Assembly: GCA_015501055.1 (NCBI GenBank)
Contig: JADNYV010000004.1
Coordinates: forward strand, 310,001 to 374,000
Direction: 5' to 3'
Length of the DNA stretch: 64,000 nucleotides
Source: Mucidula mucida
Taxonomy: Eukaryota; Basidiomycota; Agaricomycetes; Agaricales; Physalacriaceae
Shown: positions 11,948-23,948 of the stretch, one piece after another
Numbering within the stretch: the first letter of the stretch is position 1
How the letters are laid out: the number at the start of each line of letters is the position of its first letter
Translations under genes and position numbers: made by a program
Notes under the pieces: model-generated
Told to the model about the DNA's origin: nothing
What the model saw: the letters and a program-made list of their open reading frames with translations, nothing else
Databases searched by the model: none

Positions 11948-12524
11948 CGGGCTGTCGCCGGACGGCGGTTCTCTCATGTTGCATGCGTCTGTATATGATA
12001 TTTAATTTCTTGGTGTGTACTTAATGATGATGCCTTTATGACTTGCTTTCTAACGTTCGGTGCGAAGGTTACACTGCATAGATTGATGATTCAACCTTTC
12101 ACGATCTTAAGCACCTTCATCCCCTAATCGCTCTCGTCCAAATCATTTCACGTCCGCTCGTTTACGTTCTGTCTGGTCTTTGCTGCTCGCATCTCTATTC
12201 CCTCTATTTTCTGGGTCTCCTCCAGTCGTACCGTAGTCTGCCATGATATCGCTGCGTTCTACTATCCTACTACATCCGGACACCGCACACGTATCTCGTT
12301 CTCGTTATTGTTTCATTCAACAGTGTATTATTTAGCTCATCGTAACGTATTGGTGGAAAGATTTAATAGTTTTATTTTTGGATGAATTGTTGAGTACCGC
12401 GAGGTGTTGGGTATGCCTGACTACATAGATGAATTGGTGACCTTAATTCGAAGTGAGCCGGAGCCTGCCATCCCTCCTTAAGTGGTAACCGTGTGTATCT
12501 CTCGCCACCTTCTATTATTGCACG
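11948..12524. other. intergenic, no gene seen
   Basis: This 577-bp AT- and CT-rich stretch between two plus-strand genes has no credible reading frame or repeat. It should hold the kinase 3' end and the promoter of the next gene. Confidence 0.45.
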
Positions 12525-14780
<2,256 letters not shown>

Positions 14781-15255
14781 AAAGAGCAGGAGCTTCATGA
14801 AATGTACCATTAGAGACAGTAGGTCAGTGTATCTACTAGCTGGGAATAGAATCTGTGTAGGATCGTCGGTGCGCAAAATTCACGCATTGACAGGTGGTCA
14901 CCAGGTCGCGTCGCGTCGAGTGAAGCAGGGATCCGATACGGAAGCAGCAGCAAAATGAATGATTGTCACGCTAGACGTGCTTGAACGCGTTTTCTGCCAA
15001 CCAATGATTGGTATGAATGAACGCCAAGTGTTGACTATCAGAAGACGCTTTTTGGAGATGAGCAACGAATTCAGTTGGACTATGTCCATATATAAAATAC
15101 TTGAGAAAATGAGCCGATTTGGGCGAGGTGGTGTGACAGTGTGATATAATGAATTACCCCACAACTTTTGCTTACTCTGATTCTCTATTTAAAACTGGAA
15201 CTGGCCATGGGTTGCCTCAGTTGCTTGTCTTGCCTTCCATCACCATCTCGACGCC
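14781..15255. other. intergenic, no gene seen
   Basis: This 475-bp stretch between two plus-strand genes shows no credible coding frame. A TATTTAAA-like stretch lies about 65 bp upstream of the next ATG (near 15186). Confidence 0.45.
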
Positions 15256-15840
15256 ATGTTCCGCTCCCTAGCCACTAAATCGCGCTCGTCGATCAAGACG
15301 CGTTCATTCCACTCTCCGTTCGCTGTGCTTGGCTCGCAGCTCACGACGACCCCGCCCCCACCATCCACAGCCAACCCCGGCTGGTACGACAAGCAGTACG
15401 ACTTTTCCCATGAGCCCGTTGTCTCCCACAGCGGGCAGCACACCTACGTCGTCTCGCAGCCTGACCCGTCGAGCACCCACTACCAAGTCCCCTCCGGCGC
15501 GTATCCCACGTCTGCGCCGTACATCAACTTTACTCCCACGGAAGCACCCGTGACGGACGGCGTCCAGTTCAGCTCAACCGGCAATGGCTTCGCGCATCCG
15601 GTGACCACCAAGGCTGCTATGCAACACAGCGGCGGTGTTGGGTCCAGCGCGGCGGTCAGATTCTCGAGCGCGCCTGGCCAGATGAGCGAAGGCAGCAATG
15701 GGGGCCTGGGCTTGATGGACAAGGAAGGCACACAGAAGGGCACCGGCGAATTGGCGGATCGGAATCCACAGCCTGACAGCAGCGTTGCTGCCGAGTATTC
15801 AAAACTTGGTCTCGACAAGGCCTGGAAAGTGAGGAAATGA
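15256..15840 (+). CDS. small basidiomycete protein with mitochondrial-type N-terminus
   Basis: A single-exon gene for 194 residues starting at ATG in gccATGttc. The first 25 residues (MFRSLATKSRSSIKTRSF) are rich in Arg, Lys, Ser and lack acids, as in a mitochondrial presequence; this is an inference. The rest is polar, rich in Ser, Thr, Pro and Gly, with motifs such as NPGWYDKQYDFSHEP and a C-terminus YSKLGLDKAWKVRK. No domain is recognised and no membrane segment is seen. The lack of introns in a gene-dense, intron-rich region is notable but not rare for short proteins. Confidence 0.75.
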   Translation: MFRSLATKSRSSIKTRSFHSPFAVLGSQLTTTPPPPSTANPGWYDKQYDFSHEPVVSHSGQHTYVVSQPDPSSTHYQVPSGAYPTSAPYINFTPTEAPVTDGVQFSSTGNGFAHPVTTKAAMQHSGGVGSSAAVRFSSAPGQMSEGSNGGLGLMDKEGTQKGTGELADRNPQPDSSVAAEYSKLGLDKAWKVRK

Positions 15841-16272
15841 ATGAGGGTTCGTTTTACGTTCACGACGAAGCGCATTTTGAGCTCATGATTCTATCGTTCA
15901 GAAACTTCAGCCTTCCCCAAATAGCGTTCATCGCAAACGTAAGCTCACCACCATGTTGGCCAGCCATTTGCTCACGACCACCCAGTTCATAACTGCTTAC
16001 AACCGAAATCGTTAATGACATAGACTTTTCAATTACATTGTAACACCATCACTGTATCGTTCTATTGTTATGTTTATTCTTGAATCGATACGTTCAATTC
16101 ACGCTGATAAACTTGCTCACGAGTGAAGAAATGAATCGCAAGTGTTTGATGAAAGCCAAGGGGGGACACTCGTTAAAGCCCAGATGAAAGCATAGACAGC
16201 TGTGTATTTAATACTGCAAAACATAGACAATTACAGATGGGGAAAATAAGTACCACGAAATACTTTGCGCCA
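15841..16272. other. intergenic between convergent 3' ends
   Basis: This 432-bp AT-rich stretch holds the 3' ends of the small mitochondrial-type gene and of GLE2. No gene or repeat was seen. Confidence 0.45.
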
Positions 16273-17742
16273 CTACTTTCGTGCCCTCTTCTTCACTTCG
16301 TCCTCCTTGCACGCGTGTAGCATCAATTTGTTTGGATGTCCCGGCGTCATACCGGAATGTCCCTTTGACCAGTCATAGGAAACGGCGTAAGCAAAGATAT
16401 TACCGTTGTGGTTGAAGTCTGTACAAGCGATGGGACCGGGGGCTGCTTCGAATGCTAAAGAAGATGTTAGACCCAGCTCAGTCAAGACAGGATGTACACA
16501 CATTTGAGACGTGTTCGCGCGTCCTTGTCCCAGAAGTGAATGGTACCATCAGATCCTGTAATACAGTCAGTGTCTTCTTCAGGCGAGGAAGCAACGAGAC
16601 TTACCACACGTTGAGAATGTCCCGTGTACAGGGTGGAAGGATATATCGTTCACCGCGTATACCATTCCCTGATCTTTTGAGTTTGCAACGGTATCCTTTC
16701 GATGACATTTGAACGAAAAGTTATTTCTGAGGGAGGCAATTAAACATTTACGCAGAGCAGAAATGCATGTACTTACGCGCTGTCCTTATCTTCAACATAT
16801 CTAAAGGTGACGAGTTGGCAAAGGACAAAGTCGGGGGTCAAGGAACATACTGGATAGCAACTCGCCCTTCTATGCTGCCGATAGCGAAGCCTTGATTGGT
16901 TGACGCAGTGAAGCATGAGACGACACGCGTCTGCCATTTCAACGGGGATTGTATCGTCTAAGAAGATTGAGTATGATGGCTCAAAGACAGACAACAAAAA
17001 GGTGTACCTTGTAGGCCGCCGTGGGATTGGTGAGATTAAATATTTGAATGTGACGTTCAGCTGTCCCCACAACCATGAGCGGATATTGGACATCAAAGGT
17101 ATAGCAGCGCTCCGGTAGGGTTACACTCGCAACAGGCTGTGGAGCACGAAGATCCCAGTACTGGAGACATCGATACACGTTTTGTGGCGGAGAGAGGGAA
17201 GACATACTTTGATAGTCTTGTCCCAGCTTCCCGTGGCAAGAATTCCCATTCCAGGTGTTTCAACCCATTTTACAACCTTGATGGGCGCGTCGTGCTGCGC
17301 TACTTGGCTAGACTGGCCCGTCGCGACATCGAACATTCGGCCAGCGTTATCTGCGCCACCAGACAGAATCTTGTTCCCTTCCTAGTTTCATGCAAGAAAT
17401 GAGTGCTTTGAAAGAGAAATCCAGACATATACACACTTTATTCCAACATACAGACATTACAGGGCCCTGGTGCTGGTACATGGCCTTTCCTTGGGTCTGC
17501 CCATTTGCGCCAACTTCGTAGATCCGCACCTGAAACGCCATCACTTACGCGCCAATAAACGACATGAACCTTCGTACGCTGTTATCCCAGCTTCCTACGG
17601 CAAGATAGTCTGCCTGTCCCGAGAATGCGAGGGAGGAAATGGAGTCTGGTGGCGGGTCGGCGACTTCGATGTCTTTGTCGCTCGCGTTGCTACTGTTTGA
17701 CGTTCCCACCGCCGTCGAGGCCGACGACGTGAAGAAGGACAT
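16273..17742 (-). CDS. GLE2: nuclear mRNA export WD40 protein, Gle2/Rae1
   Basis: A WD40 beta-propeller protein of the Gle2/Rae1 group, which binds nucleoporins with a GLEBS motif and helps export of poly(A) RNA. It reads from ATG at 17742 (MSFFTSSAS) to the stop at 16273-16275. Family-specific stretches appear in order: [122 protein letters not shown] and the end [19 protein letters not shown]. At least seven introns split the coding sequence. Its start codon is 93 bp from the first ATG of the F-box-like gene on the other strand, so the two share one promoter region. Confidence 0.94.
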
Positions 17743-17835
17743 ATTGTCGAGTAGGTCTTTCGACGTGAAAGTTTGCCGTCAAGAGGTCGAACGTGACCGG
17801 CGTGACTGTTGTAGCGAATTTCGCTGTCGACCACA

Positions 17836-17859
17836 ATGACGACGACGACGACGACGAGC
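17836..17859 (+). repeat. ACG trinucleotide microsatellite
   Basis: After ATG there are six ACG units followed by AGC, preceded by further CAC/GTC-like codons. It lies between the GLE2 and F-box-like starts and may be coding (a Thr run) or 5' untranslated. Confidence 0.7.
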
Positions 17860-19417
17860 TTGTTGACTAGCATGGATTGTGGGTAGCAATTCTCATGAAA
17901 AGTGCTCATTTCTCAGTGGTTCAATAGCACGCGAGGCGATACTCGACATCACTGCAGAACGCATCCAGGAGCTCGAGGCCAAGCAAGAGCGACTCTTGTT
18001 GGAGGCCGCTGAAGTCGACCGGGAACTGCATCTTACACGGGCGCACCACGGACAGCTGCTCAACACCCAGGCAGCCATCTCCGTGCTTCCGTATGAGATC
18101 CTGTCTACCATATTTCTGCTCTGTCGCGACCAAGAACTTTCTCACAAAAAGCCCTTTGAACTCACCCTGTCCCATGTTTCCAGCATTTGGCGTGAGATTT
18201 CTCTGGGAACCGGTACTCTGTGGGACCGGATCTATGTCAGGCTACCCCCCGTGAATATATCTCGCCACGCGGGCGTCTTTACTCGAAAGATGGCTCTCTT
18301 CACCATGTATCTCAACCGGTCACAGAACTGCCTCCTCACTATCCGCCTTCAAGTAAGCGGCGGGTACCAGTGGGCAGAGGTCTTGAGCGTTTGCATCCCT
18401 CATATGTGGCGTTGTCGAGAGCTCTCTCTGTCTGTCACGCATAGCATCCAAGATATGCAGCCAGCCATGGAAAAACTCCATTCTGCGGACGCGCGACAGC
18501 TTGTTCGGCTGTCCGTACGGATCGCACACTTTCACCATCACCTGCACATACAGAATCAGTTCCAATCGATTACTCCCAGCATTTTTACCGCCGGTGCACC
18601 CATGTTGAACTTTGTGAGACTTTCCGGCGTGGCAGGACCCTTGCAGCCCCCGCTCGCGAATGTTACCACTCTTCACATTGACGGACAACACATGTCCGAT
18701 CTTTCCCTTGACCAATACCGCGCGCTGCTCGAGTCAGCACCCCAGCTGGTCAGCCTTTCCTTGGCGCGTGTCACTCTTTCCTCCCCTCACACACCTTCGG
18801 CCAGAAAAATTCCGATTAACTTGGCTCACCTCCGGCACCTTCGTGTGAGTGGTTCAGAAGACGACGACGAGGACTTTTCACCGCACCTGCTTCTTGCCCA
18901 ACTGCCGTTGGTTCTACTCCGGTCCCTCGTCCTCCGAGACGTATCCTACTTTGGTTTTGATGCCATTTCCTTTCGTCGTGTCGAGTTTTTGAGCCTCACC
19001 AATTGTTCCTTCCCCAGTTCGGAGTTCGTGGAGACTGTAGAGGCCTTCCCGTCATTGGTTCATCTGGACTGTGACTTTCATGTCCCCACCATCCTCTTTG
19101 TTCTATCTTTGGAGAGCACTGCAGAGTCACAATCGGAGGACACGAGAATTCCGCCATTGTGGCCCAGGATAGACAAGTTGACGGTCAGGGAAATCCTGCC
19201 TCAGCATGTCGAGCTGGTGGTCAGCTCTGTTCAGGCCAGAAGACGCCGCGGTGCCCCTTTGAAGGTACTCTTTTTAGACGACACCAGTCGACAACTTCTT
19301 CACAAACAGAAAGAGCTTGAAGACTTGGAAAAGGTTGTGTCCGTGAAGGACTTTCAACTTGAAACCTGGCCACCGGGGATATCCTTCGAAGAGGACGACG
19401 ACAGTTTTTGGGATTAA
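17836..19417 (+). CDS. F-box-like protein, about 500 residues, 5' end uncertain
   Basis: A long open frame without stop runs from before 17917 to the TAA at 19415-19417. It starts with a coiled-coil-like stretch (RIQELEAKQERLLLEAAEVD), followed by an F-box-like segment (SVLPYEILSTIFLLC, then LSHVSSIWREISLGTGTLWD) and a leucine-rich C-terminal region. This is the common layout of the many F-box-like proteins of mushroom-forming fungi, thought to be substrate adaptors of SCF ubiquitin ligases. No ATG opens the long frame. The ATG at 17836 inside an ACG repeat fits only if a 34-bp intron (17883-17916) is removed, which is unusually short. The C-terminus is strongly acidic (FEEDDDSFWD). Confidence 0.75.
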
Positions 19418-20378
19418 GCCGGTGTGTAAACCATGTCCTACATTCCGAAGTTTAGAAGGTGAAGTAGTAATCGGTGGACATAGATACCCGGATATACCCT
19501 ACTAGAGTACCATGTTCTCATTCTGGCAAGTAAACGACGAGCTTCGTTACTAGAGATCACATCATGATGTAAAATGCACATTACGATGTAAAATTTGCTT
19601 AATCGACCGCTCAACGTGCGATATTGTTGCCGGAGTTTCGCGGGACAGACTCGAGCATACCATCTTCATCTTCCTGAAAAAAAAACCGAAGCAAAATCAG
19701 TGGAGAACTCGTAGAGATTCACTGCGATCGAAATGCAAATGTTACAGGTTGATGTAAATCGTGATCTCTCTATCTCAGCGAGTCCTTGACCAGATTCCAT
19801 GATGTTTTGACCTACATATGTGAACTGCACACCAACAAGTCGATTCCGCGAAAGACCGAAGTACATATCTAATGTCTAGAGGTAGATCAAGCGGATTTTA
19901 CATCGTGATGTGCATTTTACATGGTGATGTAATCCCTTGTATCGATTGTTTTGAGCCCTGCTCGGTCGCGAGAAACACGCCTCCGTTATCTTGCACTGGC
20001 GCTGGAAGCGCCCATTTCTTCACGTAACTTTGGCGTCTACTCGTTTGATTTCTGATGCATGACGCTCAGCCCTTTCAGGCTGATGGACGCTGTCATGATT
20101 CTTTCGAATGACTCTCTAGCCCCGGGCATTTATCGCAATAACATTCAACGTGTACGCGTATTCGGGCTCAGTAGGTGGCACGACGCGCACAGGAACTTGC
20201 ATCGCCCGGATCACGTCTCAATTGAATTTATTATCGATTCCCTCATCCATCTATCATTATTTCGGCACACTGGCGCTTGTAGGGTGGGCTTTGACATCTT
20301 GAATGATTGGTGACGAATGCCTGAGTACTTATAAATCCTGGAGTCGTACTTAGAAGAACAAGAAAACCATTGTCATCC
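19418..20378. other. intergenic region holding the MITE
   Basis: Apart from the inverted-repeat element, no gene is seen. A TATAAAT at 20330-20336 lies 49 bp upstream of the next candidate ATG. Confidence 0.45.
19555..19934. mobile_element. MITE-like element, 380 bp with 54-bp terminal inverted repeats
   Basis: The left end (19555-19608) and the reverse complement of the right end (19881-19934) match at about 46 of 54 positions without gaps. Each end contains the core ATGTAAAATGCACAT followed by ACGATGTAAAAT, so TGTAAAAT is repeated inside each arm. The 270-bp interior has no open frame of useful length and includes a run of nine A. No clear target-site duplication was found at the borders chosen, so exact ends and superfamily are open. 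The element sits in the gap downstream of the F-box-like gene. A non-autonomous DNA transposon is the best reading. Confidence 0.75.
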
Positions 20379-21183
20379 ATGTGTATTGAAAGTCACGCCG
20401 AAACGGATGTCCAGAGTGCGGCTTCTTCCAACAGCGTTAGGGGGAGAGATATAGTTTGTGCGTCGCGAATATTTCTCTCATGTCCGGACTGTTTACAATA
20501 CTCAGACACCTTGCCACCTCTCGTGGAATCAGTTCGAACCAGCTGGATCACCACTTTTCAGAGTGCAGCTGTTGTGGTACGTCTCAACATGGCATCATAA
20601 TCTACCTTGCGCGCTTATGTCGTTGTTGCAGTCGTCTCTTCTGGCTGCAGTAGCTGGGGGACTTTTGTCTGCCATCAATGATGATCACGACTCCTTCGAT
20701 AACTCACACGAAAGCCTCAGAGTTTCCTATATATCGCGTCTTTCGGAGCCATCATCTTCAATATCAGTGCTACAATGACTTCGCTTGTATTGATGAACGT
20801 ATTTGCGGCCTTCAATGGACTGCGGCGGGAAAGCCGTCTGTGCTGAAAGAAGGCGAAATCATGAACTTCGATCGTGTCGCTCTCTTGTCGATGTTCGGTG
20901 TACATCAAATATGGTCATACTTTATCTGGCATTGTGAGCAAAAAGTGATATTGGGTTCTATTCAAAGCTAACTATATATTGAATAGGGCTGCTTTCACTT
21001 ATCCTTGGAATGTGGTGCATCCTCTTTGAGATCATCGTGTTTGTCTGGGTTTCGCAAAAAACGACAACAGCTGCGAGGGCCACCATGACATGTGCCATGG
21101 TATTTACGGCTATCCCGCTGGTAATCATACAATTTTTACCTATCAAGAGTATGTTCGAAGCACTCCGCCGACCTGCCACTTAG
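20379..21183 (+). CDS. small multi-pass membrane protein, exon structure unresolved
   Basis: A plus-strand gene is suggested by a TATAAAT 49 bp upstream of ATG 20379 and by hydrophobic stretches typical of a family of small membrane proteins common in Agaricomycetes. These stretches are SSLLAAVAGGLLSAI, FLYIASFGAIIFNISATMTS and, after an intron, LLSLILGMWCILFEIIVFVW and TCAMVFTAIPLVIIQFLPIK. The stop is TAG at 21181-21183. GT-AG introns are clear at about 20454-20510 and 20579-20631 and at about 20936-20986. Between 20690 and 20840 the frames do not join cleanly: the segment ending NGLRRES and the following segment FDRVALLSMFGVHQIWSYF are out of phase. Either an intron was missed or the copy is damaged. 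No function is assigned. Confidence 0.45.
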
Positions 21184-21462
21184 TAGCATACTTGAGTTAC
21201 ATAGAATGAAATCTTGTCCTATCAAAAATGTGTTTTCGGAGGTGCCTGACACAAACAGAAAATTCGTCCTTTGTACAGTGTCTGCTGACGCCCCAGATAT
21301 CCACATATTGGTAAAGACATTGAACTGACATTCTGACCGAGCTCTGGGCGCATGAAAGCCTACCGAGGCAAAGCGCACGCGAAAATGAGGAGATGTATAA
21401 CCTGCTAACAGTCGACAAGCTTTAGAAGTACAGAATCATGGGCCAGTAGTCAAGTACATAGG

Positions 21463-23487
21463 TCAATCCACTATCAACTGCACAGTTTTCGCCTTCGTCG
21501 TCGCTGCCACCCCCAGAACGTCAGAAATCGAATCCGAAAGCGAAAGTACCTTTGTGGGCTGTTCGGGTGTTACGAATCGCGCCTTGCGCACCCGTTCTCG
21601 GTATTGCGGAGGAGTTCGTTGACACTCCTGCCAGAGGATCATGTTCAACGAAGACGTACGCGACACTTTATCTGCAACATGGTGTTGTCAGTAAGGGCAA
21701 GGCCGCGGAGCGAGCATCAACGAACAAGTTTCGTCCTTCAACTTCAAGGATGGAGCCGCCTTGCCTGAAAGCTTGACGACGACTTCAACAGTGGGCGCCG
21801 GAGTGTTTGCATTCGTCTAAGAGCCGAGAGTCAATATCGTGAAAGCTAGAGCATCAAGCAAACCAAACCTTTTTCACTGTATCCTTCCAAGCAACGTAGC
21901 GATTTTCATCGGTATCCTTAGCTTGTTGCATGAGCTGTTGAGGGAAAGTGATCTAATGGCCGTTAGCTGGCGTAGGACCGACGCAATCCTAGAATCCATA
22001 CCCCATACTCCTTATAGGAGTCGCTCACAGCCTTGACGGCGGTTGTGAAAGCCTTGTCGACCTCGGGAGTTTTGAAGGCCTCAATGTTGGGTTTGACACC
22101 TGCTGCTGCTTCCGAAAGCTTGGTTGCCGCCTGCAACGCGGTCGTAACAGACGCCAACGCACTGACGCAAGTTGTTGTTAGCTGAGATAAATGTACAAGA
22201 GGAGATCGCATACCGTTGGACGGGCTCTACTGCAGGCTGAGGGCTCTTATCCGCATGCTCCTTGAGAAGGTCACGACAGTATTGAACCAAGACCAGGCAC
22301 TGCAAATAATAAGGAGGTCGTATTTTCGCGGGGAATTTCTTGAGTTCGTTGAAGCTCGGGCTAGCAACTCTACCCTGGCAAAGGCGTACAGAGTCAATAC
22401 GAAGGAGTATGTGAGCGATGACTTGGTCACTTGCCTTCAGGAGAGCATTGATCAACTCTTTCCATTGCGCCTCTCGTTGACTTTGCAGCTTGGGGTCGTC
22501 GATTTTTCGTCCAATGCTTTTCGAGAAGGGTCGAGAAACTGAGACGACCGTTCAGGGTAAACATTATTGTATAAGAGGGTACATACGCGAGAACTTTAGA
22601 AAGCACTTCATGCGAACCAAGTGTTGTCGAGTCGTGGTGTCGGATGTCTTGACCGTTACTTCCACAACACCCACAAAGACCAGCATGAACTTCACGGAAT
22701 ATTCAGTCAGGTCCTGCAAGAAACCGTGTTAGACAGCCATCTGCAGATTCCACTTCTCGTACATTTTTGTCGCCGAGTTGGAGTTTAGACCGTATCGCCC
22801 GCAGTTTTGGCAGTGTCCTTCGAGGCAAGACCAGCCATCAGAAGAAAACTTGTTCTTCTGACCGTTGCAGCGAGAGGAGGATTCCTGTGTCAATTCTTCC
22901 AGAAACGCATTATCGTCGTGCTGCCTGAATAAGGTCAGATCCTTCGGCTCTACTTCGGGGCAGTCGACTGGCAAGACGTCAGCGAGAAAATTTTCAGACG
23001 ATGTAAAGCAGACCTTGAAATGCCCGGTTTCGAAGAGAGAAGTGAGCGTTTTAATCGTGGTTCGTCTATTGTTTGCCCACAACTTTCCCGCCTCGATCCA
23101 CTCCGAAATCAATATCCCCCATTAAGGCTACCAATGCAAGCATTCTCAGAAAGCTCCGCAAGATCGAGTAGAAACCTGAAAAAAGCTCAAGCTGAAGCTC
23201 GTTTTTTTTAAATGGGGCTCACTGTTCGAGGGGGTCAATCATGACAGTATATGCATCAAAACTAGTCCAATCATCCTCGTTGGAAGAGGCGGAGATGAGT
23301 GAGTTGATTTTGTTGCAGAGATCCCGCGAACGGGAGATAGCGTGCAGAGAGTGTGAGTGTTTCGACGAATACTAGACGAAGTCAAAGTGATGGACAAGCA
23401 TTCGATAAGATCCTTGATCATGTCCGTCGCAGAGAACCGAGGTTCGCTGATTGCACAGAGGCGTTCATGAAGCGAAAGGGCAGCCAT
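21463..23487 (-). CDS. unrecognised protein, multi-exon
   Basis: A minus-strand gene is supported by a chain of exons in compatible phase, but the protein family is not recognised. The 3' half reads DLTEYSVKFMLVFVGVVEVT, then SIGRKIDDPKLQSQREAQWK, PSFNELKKFPAKIRPPYYLQ, QYCRDLLKEHADKSPQPAVE, SALASVTTALQAATKLSEAA, DTDENRYVAWKDTVKK, VEVVVKLSGKAAPSLKLKDE and a last exon ending KTVQLIVD. Upstream exons read WIEAGKLWANNRRTTIKTLT and SLISASSNEDDWTSFDAYTV, and the first ATG candidate is at 23487 (MAALSLHERL). A later start at 22838 (MAGLASKDTAKTAGDT) would give a shorter gene. The protein looks soluble, helical and alanine/lysine-rich. One of its introns seems to have a GC donor (22375-22434). Confidence 0.5.
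22375..22434 (-). other. possible GC-AG intron (60 bp, phase-neutral)
   Basis: The sequence CTGAAG|GCAAGT ... TTTGCCAG|GG matches the consensus for GC donors. The 60-bp intron keeps the frame and has no stop, so retention is equally possible from sequence alone. Confidence 0.4.
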
Positions 23488-23948
23488 GACGAGGAAGCGC
23501 GGTAGAGTGTAGCTGACTCTTGACCTGACGCTTAAGATTTGTGAGCAAGCGCTTGAGGTCTGTCACGCCGATACTACGGGAAGATTTTCCTCATACGGCT
23601 ATGACAGGAGACGCGCTGAAGGTCGGAACTTGGGCGGTTGTCACTGTCAGTAGAATGATCATGAAAGGTGAAAGTATCGCCACTTGGAAGATATACGCAG
23701 CACATCGACGATCACGGTACAGGAAAGCCGGAAGTTCATGTCAACGTTCATATCTGATAGAATCTCAACGGAGTGTTCCGTGTAATGGGCTTGTTGAGGC
23801 AAGTACGGAAGACTTTTCACCGTAAATAACAGTGGTAAACAGCGGCGATCATCGATCACGTACCGGCCTACTGCCTGCTGTCACGTTCAACACGTTGAAG
23901 CCAGGTTGAAGCTTAGCAAGGCTCAGGACTATTCACAACCGCTCTCAT
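23488..23948. other. gap between divergent unrecognised genes
   Basis: This 461-bp stretch has short open frames on both strands, for example a minus-strand one at 23659-23859, but none joins convincingly to either neighbour. Confidence 0.35.

Noticed and set aside
21552..21776. Plus-strand frame across the end of the unrecognised minus-strand gene
   Set aside because: The minus-strand exons join in phase over three introns, which explains the region better.
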